Shown here: piece by piece, positions 23,984 through 32,919 of the stretch
Layout of the letters: every line of letters begins with the position of its first letter
Position numbering within the stretch: position 1 is the first letter of the stretch
NCBI GenBank assembly: GCA_023910605.1
Contig: JAAVVV010000001.1
Span: 2,966,698 to 3,030,697, forward strand
Direction of reading: 5' to 3'
Length of the DNA: 64,000 nucleotides
DNA from: Bosea sp. (in: a-proteobacteria)
GTDB taxonomy: Bacteria > Pseudomonadota > Alphaproteobacteria > Rhizobiales > Beijerinckiaceae
Notes under the pieces: generated by a model
What the model was told of the DNA's origin: nothing
The model's input: the letters and a program-made list of their open reading frames with translations, nothing else
Databases searched by the model: none
Position numbers and translations under genes: made by a program

Positions 23984-24323
23984 ACTCGAAGCCCATGTTC
24001 TGATCAAGTCAGCCGCGCGCCTGCAGCAGATCAAGGAAAACTGGGAGCTCAAGAAGGGCGAGCTCGACGAAGCGCTCGTGATCAACCGCAAGATCTGGAC
24101 TGTGCTCGTCAGCGCAGTCAGCGAGGAGGCCAGCCCCCTGCCGCTCGACATCAAGCGCAACATCATCGGGCTAGGCATGTTCATCTTCAACCACACCATC
24201 GCGCTCACCGCCCAGCATGACCCTGATCCGGCAAAGCTGCAGGTGCTGATCAACATCAACCGCGAAATCGCCTCGGGCCTGCGCACGCGTGTCGAGACCC
24301 CTCCGGCGCAGGGAGCCGCCTGA
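23922..24323 (+). CDS. flaF: Flagellin assembly regulator FlaF
   Basis: The 133-aa helical protein has the FlaF pattern (AANAYAKTAQSAPTSPRELE, then LVINRKIWTVLVSAVSEE and IFIFNHT-like GMFIFNHT). In Caulobacter FlaF promotes flagellin translation and counteracts FlbT. The start at 23922 keeps the conserved N-terminus and forces a 62-bp overlap with flbT. Confidence 0.93.
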   Translation: MSYAANAYAKTAQSAPTSPRELEAHVLIKSAARLQQIKENWELKKGELDEALVINRKIWTVLVSAVSEEASPLPLDIKRNIIGLGMFIFNHTIALTAQHDPDPAKLQVLININREIASGLRTRVETPPAQGAA

Positions 24324-24356
24324 AAAATCGCGGCGCTTGCGGTCGCCATGATCGCG

Positions 24357-25367
24357 TCAGAGGCCGATCACCCTGGCGTGGCCGACCTCGATGCCGTTCC
24401 AGTTGACCATGCGCGGCCTGGCGAACATGTCCAGCACCTCGGCCGCCGGACCATCCGGCGCGAGCAGCCGGGCCAGAAGCGACGCCATCACCGCCTCCGA
24501 GGCGCGGGTGCCGCCATCATCGATCTTGAGTGCGATGTCGTAGCCCAGTTCCTGCAGCGCGCCGCAGAACACGGCCTCGGCGCCCGTCTTGGTGAAGGCC
24601 CGCGCGCCGAGCGCCTGCATCACCCTCGTATCGAAGCGCCCCGTGCCGGCCACCATTTCCGGATGCGCGGCCACCGCGGCGCGAATGCGCCGGCTTGCCT
24701 TCACCCGCTCCGGCCCCATCGCCGCGCCCTTGCCGCCCCCGGCCCCGAACCTCGCGAACGCAAGCGCCAGGGCGCGCAGCGGCACGGCATGGGTCGGGAT
24801 CGAGCAGCCATCAATCCCGGCCGTTTCGGGATCATGCGCCGCGCCTGTCATCTCGATCAGCGCGCCGCGCACCGCGCGCTGCACGGCATGGCCGGCATTG
24901 ATGTAACCAGCCGGGTCCTCATCAAGCCCGCATGAGAGGCAGACGAAGCCTGCATGCTTCCCCGAACAGTTGTTGTGAAGGGCTGAAGGCGAGGCGCCCG
25001 ACGCCGCCATCGCGCGGGCGGCCTTTTCGTACATCGGCCAGTGCGTCCCGCATTCCAGGCAGGAGGGATCATGCCCGGCCTTGGCAAGCATGGAGGCCGA
25101 AGCTGCGGCATGGTGCGGCTCGCCCGAGTGAGACGAGCAGCACAGCGCGATTTCCGCAGCGCTCAGACCATAGCGATCGGCATGGCCGCCTTCGAGCAAC
25201 GGCAGCGCCTGGATAGCTTTCACGGCCGAACGCGGAAACACGGGCCGCTCGACATCGCCCGCCGACATCACCACGGCACCGTCCGCATCGACCACGATGA
25301 AGGCGCCGCGATGGCCCGACTCCACCGCCGACCCGCGCACCACCTCGACGAGAACAGGATTGTCCAT
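24357..25367 (-). CDS. L-asparaginase, Rhizobium etli (ReAV) type
   Basis: The 336-aa enzyme belongs to the Asparaginase_II family (class 3) and hydrolyses asparagine to aspartate and ammonia. Key residues of ReAV are present with a one-residue offset: Ser47-x-x-Lys50 (FPRSAVKA), Cys134 and Lys137 (NNCSGKHAG) and Cys188 (IDGCSIPT). CSSHSGEPHH is also typical. It is unrelated to the E. coli AnsA/AnsB fold. It diverges from the alpha/beta hydrolase gene. Confidence 0.92.
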   Translation of the reverse strand: MDNPVLVEVVRGSAVESGHRGAFIVVDADGAVVMSAGDVERPVFPRSAVKAIQALPLLEGGHADRYGLSAAEIALCCSSHSGEPHHAAASASMLAKAGHDPSCLECGTHWPMYEKAARAMAASGASPSALHNNCSGKHAGFVCLSCGLDEDPAGYINAGHAVQRAVRGALIEMTGAAHDPETAGIDGCSIPTHAVPLRALALAFARFGAGGGKGAAMGPERVKASRRIRAAVAAHPEMVAGTGRFDTRVMQALGARAFTKTGAEAVFCGALQELGYDIALKIDDGGTRASEAVMASLLARLLAPDGPAAEVLDMFARPRMVNWNGIEVGHARVIGL

Positions 25368-25556
25368 GGCTCAGCCCCTTGTTGGGCGCTTTTGTTGTCC
25401 GAACCGGGCGCGGCTGTCAAAGCCGGCCCCTGCAGGGCAGCCCGCGCGGCGCGCACGCTGCCCTTGCCGCACCCTCGCCTTGCCGCACGGCTTGCCTTAG
25501 GTTGGCCACAGCCCGGCCGGCGCTTGCGCTGTTGGCTGGGCGGCGCCGGGAGCGGA

Positions 25557-26378
25557 ATGATGAGCAGTTACGAGGTCGAGTATGACAACCGCGGCCGGGT
25601 GCCGGAGCATCCGGGCATCATCGCGGGCTGGGCGCGCGATGCGGCCGCCTATCGCGACATTGCGTCAGCCGAGCATGGCGTATCCTACGGCCCTTCGCCC
25701 CGGCAGCGCTACGATCTGTTCCGGCCGCAGCACATGAGCGCCGATGCGCTGGCCGTGTTCCTCCATGGCGGCTACTGGCAGGCGCTGGACATCACCTTCT
25801 TCAGCCACATGGCGCGCGGGCTCAACGCGCACGGTGTCGCCGTGGCCGTCATCGGCTATGATCTGTGCCCCGATGTGTCGCTCGCCGGCATCATCGGGCA
25901 GACGCGCTTCGCCTGCGCCGCCCTGCACCGCCGCTTCGCGCTGCCCCTCGTCGCCTACGGCCATTCCGCGGGCGGACATCTGGCAGCCTGCCTGCTGGCG
26001 ACCGACTGGCAGGCCGTTGCGCAGGATCTGCCGCCCCGGCTCGTGCGCTCGGGCTATGGCATATCCGGGCTCTACAACCTCAAGCCGCTGACCGAGACAT
26101 CCGTCAACAGGGCGCTCGGCCTCGACATGGACGAGGCGGAACGGCAAAGCCCGCTGTTCTGGCCCGCGCCTTCGCGCCTTGCCTTCGATGCCGTGGTCGG
26201 CGCCGACGAAAGCGCCGAGTACCTCAAGCAGAGCCGCCGCATCACCGATGTCTGGGGGCTGGAAGGCGTGGTCACGCGCTATGAGGAGTTGCCGGGCAAC
26301 CACTTCACCGTGATCGCCCCGCTGGCGGAGCCCGGCAGCGCCATGACGGCGCGCCTCGCCGGCCTGTGCCACGCTTGA
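25557..26378 (+). CDS. Alpha/beta hydrolase, arylformamidase-like
   Basis: The 273-aa protein has the HGGYWQ oxyanion motif (70-75) and the nucleophile elbow GHSAGG (Ser137). HGGYW is shared with the animal-type kynurenine formamidase family, so hydrolysis of N-formylkynurenine or a related amide/ester is plausible. No other kynurenine-pathway gene is nearby. The start is chosen at tandem ATGs (25557/25560) after GGGAGCGGA. Confidence 0.75.
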   Translation: MMSSYEVEYDNRGRVPEHPGIIAGWARDAAAYRDIASAEHGVSYGPSPRQRYDLFRPQHMSADALAVFLHGGYWQALDITFFSHMARGLNAHGVAVAVIGYDLCPDVSLAGIIGQTRFACAALHRRFALPLVAYGHSAGGHLAACLLATDWQAVAQDLPPRLVRSGYGISGLYNLKPLTETSVNRALGLDMDEAERQSPLFWPAPSRLAFDAVVGADESAEYLKQSRRITDVWGLEGVVTRYEELPGNHFTVIAPLAEPGSAMTARLAGLCHA

Positions 26379-26428
26379 TCGGCGCGGCGGATCGTTTAAG
26401 CGGGACCCAACCCACAAGGAGGCAGGCC

Positions 26429-26665
26429 ATGCAAACGTTTTTCGTCGAAATCAAATGCAAGCTCGGCAAGACCTACGATGTCGCGACCGCTCTGGCCGAC
26501 CGCGACATCGCATCCGAAATCTATTCGACGGCCGGCCACTACGACATCCTCGCCAAGTTCCACATCCCGCGCGATGTCGACATCGGCCACTTCATCGCGC
26601 AGAACGTGCAGACCGTGCCTGATATTCAGGACACGCACACGATCATCACCTTCAAGGCGTTCTGA
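26429..26665 (+). CDS. Stand-alone Lrp/AsnC ligand-binding (RAM) domain protein
   Basis: The 78-aa protein consists only of the RAM domain of Lrp/AsnC regulators (VEIKCKLGKTYDVATALA, then HYDILAKFHIP and VQTVPDIQDTHTIITF) and has no helix-turn-helix. Such small Lrp-like proteins form oligomers and may bind amino acids. A textbook AAGGAGG ribosome site precedes the ATG. Confidence 0.88.
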   Translation: MQTFFVEIKCKLGKTYDVATALADRDIASEIYSTAGHYDILAKFHIPRDVDIGHFIAQNVQTVPDIQDTHTIITFKAF

Positions 26666-26703
26666 AAAAGCGGGCCAGCGTCCGCGAAGCGGACAGACGC
26701 CGC

Positions 26704-27636
26704 CTAGCGCGCCGGCGTTGATAGCGCTTCGACTGTCGCATGCGCCTTCAGCGCGTCAGCGAAGCGGCGCGCCGCGGGCGAGGCAGGGCCGTCCACCCCG
26801 AACAGCAACATCGTCGTGTAGCGGATGGCGGGCGTGAACGGCCGGGCCACAAGCCCGCCCAGGCCGCCGCAATCGAGCGGAAACGGATTGATCAGCGCGA
26901 CGCCGACGCCGCGCCTGACCAGTTCGGCCGCAAAGGCCGAGGTCGTCGCCTCCGCCACGATGCGCGGAACGACGCCGGCGCTCGCAAACAACCTTTCCGC
27001 CTCGATGCGCGATGGAAAGCGCCGCGCCAGCGCGATCATCGCCTCGCCGGCCAGATCGGTCACCGATATGGTGGGCTTGGCAGCGAGCGGATGGTCCGCA
27101 CGCATCAGGCAATGCGCGATCTCCTCACGCACCGGCTCGGCGCGAACGCCGGGATGCGAGGAGGGTGCATCGACCAGCCCCAGATCGGCGATGCGATCGG
27201 CCACGGCCGCGATCACCATCGAGCCTGTTCCGATCTCGACATGGACCGTCAACGCCGGCTCCAGCGACTGAAACCGCGCCACGACGTCGGGCAGGAGGAA
27301 ATGCGCCAGCGTCGGCGAGGCCGCGACCCGCAGCATGCCCGGCCGCATGGCGCCGTCCGGCCATGCGCTGATGCGGTCCATGGCGGCGAAGATCGGGCGC
27401 GCCTCCTCGTCGAGCGCGAAGGCATCGGCATTGGGGATCAGACGCCCGCCCTCACGTGCGAACAATGGCCGTCCGACCCGCTCCTCCAGCGAGGCGATGG
27501 CGCGCGACACGGCAGGCTGGGAGATGCCAAGGCTGGCGGCGGCGGAAGTGGTCTTGCGCGACCTGATGAGCGCGCGCAGCACCTCAAGCTCTCTCAGGCT
27601 TGGACGGTCCTGTCCAGCGTCCGCATTTGCATGCAT
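26704..27636 (-). CDS. LysR-family transcriptional regulator
   Basis: The 310-aa protein has an N-terminal winged helix (about 11-70; SAAASLGISQPAVSRAIASL) and a periplasmic-binding-like effector domain. It is transcribed away from the ABC importer at 29268, which it may have controlled. An insertion sequence now lies in the region between them. Confidence 0.9.
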   Translation of the reverse strand: MHANADAGQDRPSLRELEVLRALIRSRKTTSAAASLGISQPAVSRAIASLEERVGRPLFAREGGRLIPNADAFALDEEARPIFAAMDRISAWPDGAMRPGMLRVAASPTLAHFLLPDVVARFQSLEPALTVHVEIGTGSMVIAAVADRIADLGLVDAPSSHPGVRAEPVREEIAHCLMRADHPLAAKPTISVTDLAGEAMIALARRFPSRIEAERLFASAGVVPRIVAEATTSAFAAELVRRGVGVALINPFPLDCGGLGGLVARPFTPAIRYTTMLLFGVDGPASPAARRFADALKAHATVEALSTPAR

Positions 27637-27711
27637 GGATCTATGCGCTTACATTATACATGGCTAATTTGTGAAGATTATGTGGACATACAGTAGATGT
27701 CAATTCGGGTC

Positions 27712-27721
27712 ATTGGATTGC
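27712..27721 (+). repeat. Left target-site duplication of the IS
   Basis: ATTGGATTGC abuts the left end of the insertion sequence and is repeated exactly at 28975-28984. Confidence 0.9.
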
Positions 27722-28974
27722 CACGGCAACTTTGTCAGGTTAACGGCGGAGCGCACGGGATAGCTTTGGAGTATGGCTTCTGATTCAACGGGCTCGGATC
27801 AGGAGCCCGAACGATGGATCAGATTTTCGTCAAGGACCGGTTGCGCCTTCTGCTGGATCACTTCGGACGCGTCGGGGACCCGCGCGAGAGCTGCAAGGTC
27901 AAGTATCCGCTTGCGGAAGTGCTTTTTCTGGTGACCTGCGCGTCTGTCGCGGGTTGCGACGACTATGACGAGATCGCCGATTGGGGCGATGCGCATCTGC
28001 CTTTCCTGCGCGAGCATGCCGAGTATTTCTTCGGCACTCCCAAGGAGGATTGGCTGCGGGTGGTGCTGAACCGGATCGATCCGGCGCTGTTTGCGGCCTG
28101 CTTCACGGCCTGGGCGACGCAGCTGCGACCGGACGCGGCGGACCTGATCGCGCTGGACGGCAAGACAGCGCGCCGCAGCGGCGAGGCTGGCCGCAGTCTG
28201 CCCCCCATCCATCTGGTCAGCGCCTGGGCCTCGACCCAGCGCCTCGTGCTGGCGCAGGAGGCCGTGGACGCCAAGGACAACGAATGCGCCGCCATGCTGG
28301 CAATCCTGGAGCGGCTGACGCTCAAGGGCGCGCTCGTCACCATCGACGCCATCGCCACCAACCCGTCCATGGCCAAGGCGATCACGGACAAGGAAGGCGA
28401 CTATCTTCTGGCCCTCAAGCGCAACCAGCCGACCCTGCACGACGAGGTCGCGGCCTATTTCGACGATCCGGCCACGACAGGGCTCGCCACCAGCATCAGC
28501 GTCGACAAGGATCATGGACGCATCGAGACCCGTACCACCACGGTCAGCCATGAGATCGGCTGGCTGGAAGGCGGGCGACGCCATCCCGGCGAGCATCGCT
28601 TCCACCGTCTCAGAAGCATCGTGCGAGCCACCACACAAGTCGAACGGCAGGGCAAGACCTCCCGGGAGACGCGGTTCTTCATCTCCTCCGCCCTTCTCAC
28701 ACCCGAACGCGCTGCAACCGCCATTCGCAGCCATTGGGGCATCGAAAGCCTCCACTGGGTGCTCGATGTCGTCTTCAAGGAGGATCAATCACGCCTCAGG
28801 CGCGGTCATGGAGCGCAGAACATGGCCCTCGTGCGAAGGCTCGCCTTCAACCTCGTCCGCGCAGGAAAGGGAAACCGCTCCATCAAAACAGCCCGAAAAG
28901 CCGCTGGATGGAACACAAACACCCTCGCCCAGATCATCCATGCCTCACCGCGTTAACCTGGACTCGTTGCCCTG
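27722..28974 (+). mobile_element. Intact ISAs1-family insertion sequence (1253 bp)
   Basis: The element is bounded by imperfect 24-bp terminal inverted repeats at 27722-27745 and 28951-28974. They share GGCAAC and CAGGTTAACG, and the right outer end reads CAGGGCAAC inward. A perfect 10-bp direct repeat flanks it. It carries one full transposase gene. The features indicate a fairly recent, undamaged insertion. Confidence 0.93.
27814..28956 (+). CDS. ISAs1-family transposase
   Basis: The 380-aa DDE transposase has candidate catalytic residues Asp115 (LIALDGKTAR), Asp178 (VTIDAIA) and Glu311 (HWGIESLHWVLD), the latter in the conserved ISAs1 C-terminal sequence. The N-terminal region (DPRESCKVKYPLAEVLFL) is also typical. 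The length matches the family (about 375). The stop lies inside the right inverted repeat. Confidence 0.95.
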   Translation: MDQIFVKDRLRLLLDHFGRVGDPRESCKVKYPLAEVLFLVTCASVAGCDDYDEIADWGDAHLPFLREHAEYFFGTPKEDWLRVVLNRIDPALFAACFTAWATQLRPDAADLIALDGKTARRSGEAGRSLPPIHLVSAWASTQRLVLAQEAVDAKDNECAAMLAILERLTLKGALVTIDAIATNPSMAKAITDKEGDYLLALKRNQPTLHDEVAAYFDDPATTGLATSISVDKDHGRIETRTTTVSHEIGWLEGGRRHPGEHRFHRLRSIVRATTQVERQGKTSRETRFFISSALLTPERAATAIRSHWGIESLHWVLDVVFKEDQSRLRRGHGAQNMALVRRLAFNLVRAGKGNRSIKTARKAAGWNTNTLAQIIHASPR

Positions 28975-28984
28975 ATTGGATTGC
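28975..28984 (+). repeat. Right target-site duplication of the IS
   Basis: This is an exact second copy of ATTGGATTGC, adjoining the right inverted repeat. Confidence 0.9.
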
Positions 28985-29267
28985 TCGGACATTCGGTACA
29001 ATCACCTGCGCCGAATACTGATGGCCGCCGGACGGCACGGTTTGATCCGACGCGAACATACAATCATGCATTATCATTATATGATTTCAGATGACAAATG
29101 CAGGTCGGACATATCTACTCTTGTCAGGGCGCGAATGACCCTTCCAGGGCTCCGGCGCGGGGGCAAGGCTCTTGCCAAGCCACGGCCGGGCGGGGGATAG
29201 GTGGGCATAAGCAGCGACAGGCTTCGACAAAGGGCCGCCGCGTGCCTTGCAAAGGGAGAACCGGACC
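28985..29267 (+). other. Upstream region of the ABC importer
   Basis: The stretch is relatively AT-rich around 29055-29095 and holds no convincing gene. Without the insertion sequence it would join 27637-27721 to form a divergent promoter region of about 370 bp between the LysR gene and the importer. Confidence 0.45.
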
Positions 29268-30845
29268 ATGAAACCAATCAGGCACCTGGCGCTGGCGACT
29301 GTTGCCGCGCTGTCGTTCATCGGAGCCGCCGCTGCGCAGGAATTGCGCGTCGGCATGGCCGCCGAGCCAAGCTCCATCGATCCGCATTATCATAACCTCA
29401 GCCCCAACAACATGCTGTCTCGGCATGTGTTCGTGCCGCTGGTGAGCCAGGACTCCAAGCAGGCGCTCGAGCCCGGCCTCGCCGAAAGCTGGAAGGCGGT
29501 GGACGACACCACCTGGGAATTCAAGCTGCGCCGCAACGTCAAGTTCTTCGACGGCTCCGACTTCACCGCCGACGATGTGCTCGCCACCTTCAAGCGCGTG
29601 CCCAACGTGCCACGCTCGCCATCGAGCTTTGCCTCCTTCATCGCCGGGTTGACCGTCGAGAAGGTCGACAGCCACACCATCCGCATCAAGACGGCGGCTC
29701 CTGCGCCGCTGGTGCCCACCAACCTCTCGACCTTCGGCATTGTCTCGAAGGCTTGCGCGGAAACCCTCAGCACCGAGGATTTCAACGCCATCAAGTGCCA
29801 GGGCGGCACTGGCCCATTCAAATACACCGAATTCAAGCCCGGCGACCGCATCGTCATGGAGCGCAACAACGCGTTCGTTGGCGCCAGGCCGGACTGGGAG
29901 AAGGTCACCTTCCGCTTCCTGACCGCCGCCCCGACCCGCGTTGCAGCCCTTCTCGCCGGCGATGTCGACGTGATCGAAGGCGTTCCGCCATCCGACATGG
30001 CGCGGCTGAAGAGCAACGCCAACCTCGAGGTGGTGCAGGAGCTGTCCAACCGCGTGATCTACTTCCACATGGATCACTTCCGCGAGACCAGCCCCTTCAT
30101 CACCGCCAAGGACGGCTCGCCGATCAAGAACCCGCTGCGCGACCTGCGCGTGCGCCAGGCGCTGTCCATGGCGATCAACCGCCCAGCCATCGTCGAGCGC
30201 ATCATGGAAGGCCAGGCCGTGCCGGCCGAGCAGGTGCTGCCCTCCAGCTTCTTCGGCACATCGAAGACGCTCAAGCCCACCGCCTTCGATCTGGCAGGCG
30301 CGCGCAAGCTTCTGGCTGACGCCGGCTTTCCGAACGGCTTCAAGATGAAGATGCACGGCCCCAATGGCCGCTACACCAACGACACCAAGATCATCGAGGC
30401 GGTGGCCCAGATGTTCACCCGCCTTGGCATCGATACCGAGCTGGAGACGATCCCGCCCGCCAACTTCTTCACGCGCGCGTCCCAGGGCGCCAATGGCGAA
30501 CCGGAATTCTCCTTCATCCTCGTCGGCTGGGGCGCCGGCACGGGGGAAACCTCGGGCTCGCTGCTCGCGCTGCTCGGCACCTTCGACCGCGCCAAGGGCT
30601 CGGGCGGGGCCAACCGTGGCCGCTATTCCAACAAGGCGTTCGACGAGAAGCTGGCCGAAGCCCTGCGCACCGTCGACGACACCAGGCGCGCGGCCCTGCT
30701 GGCGGAAGCCTCCGAGATCGCCATGAACGATGTCGGCATCATCACCACCCATTACCAGACCAACGTCTGGGCCTCCCGCAAGGGCTTCGCGGTGACCCCG
30801 CGCGCCGACGAGTACACCCTGGCGACGGGCGTTCGCCGCAGGTGA
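29268..30845 (+). CDS. ABC transporter substrate-binding protein, family 5 (peptide/nickel type)
   Basis: The 525-aa exported protein has a signal peptide with cleavage after AAA (residue 23) and the family-5 features of peptide binders: LAESWKAVDDTTWEFKLRRN and VKFFDGSDFTADDVL near residues 75-105, and DLRVRQALSMAINRPAIVE. The ligand is unknown (peptide, opine or similar). AAAGGGAGAA precedes the start. It is the first gene of a complete Dpp/Opp-like operon. Confidence 0.93.
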   Translation: MKPIRHLALATVAALSFIGAAAAQELRVGMAAEPSSIDPHYHNLSPNNMLSRHVFVPLVSQDSKQALEPGLAESWKAVDDTTWEFKLRRNVKFFDGSDFTADDVLATFKRVPNVPRSPSSFASFIAGLTVEKVDSHTIRIKTAAPAPLVPTNLSTFGIVSKACAETLSTEDFNAIKCQGGTGPFKYTEFKPGDRIVMERNNAFVGARPDWEKVTFRFLTAAPTRVAALLAGDVDVIEGVPPSDMARLKSNANLEVVQELSNRVIYFHMDHFRETSPFITAKDGSPIKNPLRDLRVRQALSMAINRPAIVERIMEGQAVPAEQVLPSSFFGTSKTLKPTAFDLAGARKLLADAGFPNGFKMKMHGPNGRYTNDTKIIEAVAQMFTRLGIDTELETIPPANFFTRASQGANGEPEFSFILVGWGAGTGETSGSLLALLGTFDRAKGSGGANRGRYSNKAFDEKLAEALRTVDDTRRAALLAEASEIAMNDVGIITTHYQTNVWASRKGFAVTPRADEYTLATGVRRR

Positions 30846-31001
30846 GCCTTCTGGCGGCCGGCTCCTTGGCGTCTCGGGGCGCCACAGGGTCCAGCCGCCT
30901 CTCCGCCGGTTCGCTTCCGGCCGGCCATGCAGGCGGCATTGCGGCGAAGCCCGGCGCCGGCCCGAACACGACAAGCGCCCAGCCGGGCTTGAGGATCAAG
31001 A

Positions 31002-31979
31002 ATGCTCGCCTTCATCCTGCGACGTCTCGGCCAGGCTGCGCTCGTCATCGGCGTGATGATCGTGATCGTCTTCTTTGGCGTGAACGTCATCGGCGATCCG
31101 GTCTGGATGCTGATCTCGCCTGAAATGGACCAGAACGCGGTCGAGGCCACCAAGGTCGCGCTTGGCCTCGACAAGCCCATCTGGGAGCAGTTCCTCATCT
31201 TCGTCGGCAATGCGCTGCAGGGCGACCTCGGCCGCTCCTTCGTCCATGGCGAGCCGGCCATCAGGCTCATCCTCAGCCGCATGCCGGCCACAATGGAGCT
31301 GGCGCTGGTGGCGCTGCTGATGGCGATCGTGATCGGCATGCCGCTCGGCATCTATGCCGGGCTGAAGCCGGAGAGCCGGCTCGCCAAGGGCATCATGGCC
31401 GTCTCGATCCTCGGCTTCTCGCTGCCCACCTTCTGGGTGGGGCTGATGCTCATCATGTTCTTCTCGATCATGCTGGGCTGGCTGCCGGCCACCGGCCGGG
31501 GCGACACCACGCGCATCCTCGGCATCGAGACATCGCTGCTGAGCTGGAATGGCTGGACCTTCGTGGCCCTGCCGGCCCTCAACCTCGCCTTGCTCAAGAT
31601 CAGCCTCGTCATCCGCCTGGCACGCGCCGGCACGCGCGAGGCCGCGCTGATGGACTATGTGAAGTTCGCCCGCGCCAAGGGCCTGTCCCAGCGGCGCATC
31701 GTGGGCGTCCACATCCTCAAGAACATCATGATCCCGATCGTGACCGTGCTTGGGCTGGAGTTCGGCAGCCTCGTGGCCTTCTCGGTGGTCACCGAAACCA
31801 TCTTCGCATGGCCCGGCATGGGCAAGCTCCTGCTGGAAGCCATCCAGCGGCTCGATCGGCCGGTGATCGTGGCCTATGTGATGGTGGTGGTGGTCCTTTT
31901 CGTCGCCATCAACCTCATCGTCGACGTGCTCTATTCCATTCTCGATCCGCGCGTGCGGCTCACCGAAGCCCGGGCGTGA
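31002..31979 (+). CDS. ABC transporter permease, DppB-like
   Basis: The 325-aa permease has about six membrane segments and the typical N-terminus MLAFILRRLGQAALVIGVM, with the inner-membrane coupling loop (EAALMDYVKFARAKGLSQRR) contacting the ATPases. A 156-bp GC-rich gap with inverted repeats separates it from the binding-protein gene and may lower downstream expression. Confidence 0.93.
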   Translation: MLAFILRRLGQAALVIGVMIVIVFFGVNVIGDPVWMLISPEMDQNAVEATKVALGLDKPIWEQFLIFVGNALQGDLGRSFVHGEPAIRLILSRMPATMELALVALLMAIVIGMPLGIYAGLKPESRLAKGIMAVSILGFSLPTFWVGLMLIMFFSIMLGWLPATGRGDTTRILGIETSLLSWNGWTFVALPALNLALLKISLVIRLARAGTREAALMDYVKFARAKGLSQRRIVGVHILKNIMIPIVTVLGLEFGSLVAFSVVTETIFAWPGMGKLLLEAIQRLDRPVIVAYVMVVVVLFVAINLIVDVLYSILDPRVRLTEARA

Positions 31980-31989
31980 GGAACAGGCC

Positions 31990-32919
31990 ATGACCGACAG
32001 CGCCCTCAAGGACACGCTTCCCGGCGCGGTGGCGGCCCCGCCCAGGGAAGAAACGCCACTTGCACGTTTCTCAAGGGCCTTCTTCGAGGACAAGGTGGCT
32101 GTCGCCGGCCTTCTGGTCTTCTCGCTCATCGTGGCGCTGGCGCTGCTTGCGCCCTTCATCACGCCGCAGAACCCTTATGACCTGCGCAGCGTGGACATCA
32201 TGGATTCGCGCCTGCCGCCCGGCGGGGTCACCGGCGAAGGCTTCACCGCATGGCTGGGGACTGATGGCGTCGGCCGCGATCTCTACTCCGGCATCCTTTA
32301 CGGCCTGCGCATCTCGCTGATGGTCGGCGCGCTGTCGGGCATCCTCGCCGCCTCGATCGGGATGGCGGTCGGGCTGATCGCCGCCTATGCCGGCGGGCGC
32401 GTCGAGACGATCCTGATGCGCATCGTCGACCTGCAATTGTCGCTGCCCGCCGTGCTGATCGCGCTTATCCTGGTCGCGGCGCTCGGCAAGGGCGTCGACA
32501 AGATCATCTTCGCGCTGGTCGTGGTGCAATGGGCCTATTATGCGCGCACCGTCCGCGGCAATGCGCTGGTCGAGCGCCGCAAGGAATATGTCGAGGCCGC
32601 GCAATCGCTCGGCCTGTCCAATGCGCGCGTGGTCTTCCGTCACATCATGCCCAACTGCCTCGCACCGGTGATCGTCATCGTCACGGTGCAGACCGCGCAC
32701 GCCATCGCGCTGGAGGCGACGCTCTCTTTCCTCGGCGTCGGCCTGCCGCAGACCGAGCCCTCGCTCGGCGTGCTCATCGCCAACGGCTTCCAGTACATGC
32801 TCTCGGGCAGCTACTGGATCAGCGTCTTTCCTGGCCTTGCGCTGCTCTTCACCATCGTCTCCATCAACCTGATGGGCGATCGCATCCGCGACGTTCTGAA
32901 TCCGAGGCTGGAGAAATGA
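31990..32919 (+). CDS. ABC transporter permease, DppC-like
   Basis: The 309-aa second permease has an OppC-type N-terminal segment, GTDGVGRDLYSGILYG and the coupling loop KEYVEAAQSLGLSNARVV. It starts 10 bp after the first permease, and its stop overlaps the next start codon. Confidence 0.94.
   Translation: MTDSALKDTLPGAVAAPPREETPLARFSRAFFEDKVAVAGLLVFSLIVALALLAPFITPQNPYDLRSVDIMDSRLPPGGVTGEGFTAWLGTDGVGRDLYSGILYGLRISLMVGALSGILAASIGMAVGLIAAYAGGRVETILMRIVDLQLSLPAVLIALILVAALGKGVDKIIFALVVVQWAYYARTVRGNALVERRKEYVEAAQSLGLSNARVVFRHIMPNCLAPVIVIVTVQTAHAIALEATLSFLGVGLPQTEPSLGVLIANGFQYMLSGSYWISVFPGLALLFTIVSINLMGDRIRDVLNPRLEK

Noticed and set aside
28976..29200. 74-codon open frame right of the IS
   Set aside because: It starts inside the target duplication region, has no ribosome site and resembles no known protein; it is likely chance in the split intergenic region.
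29124..30974. 616-codon leftward frame across the ABC binding-protein gene
   Set aside because: The sense strand encodes an unmistakable family-5 binding protein with a signal peptide and ribosome site.
30846..31001. Small gene or attenuator in the ABC operon gap
   Set aside because: The gap is GC-rich with several partial inverted repeats but no convincing stem with U-tract and no small frame with a ribosome site.
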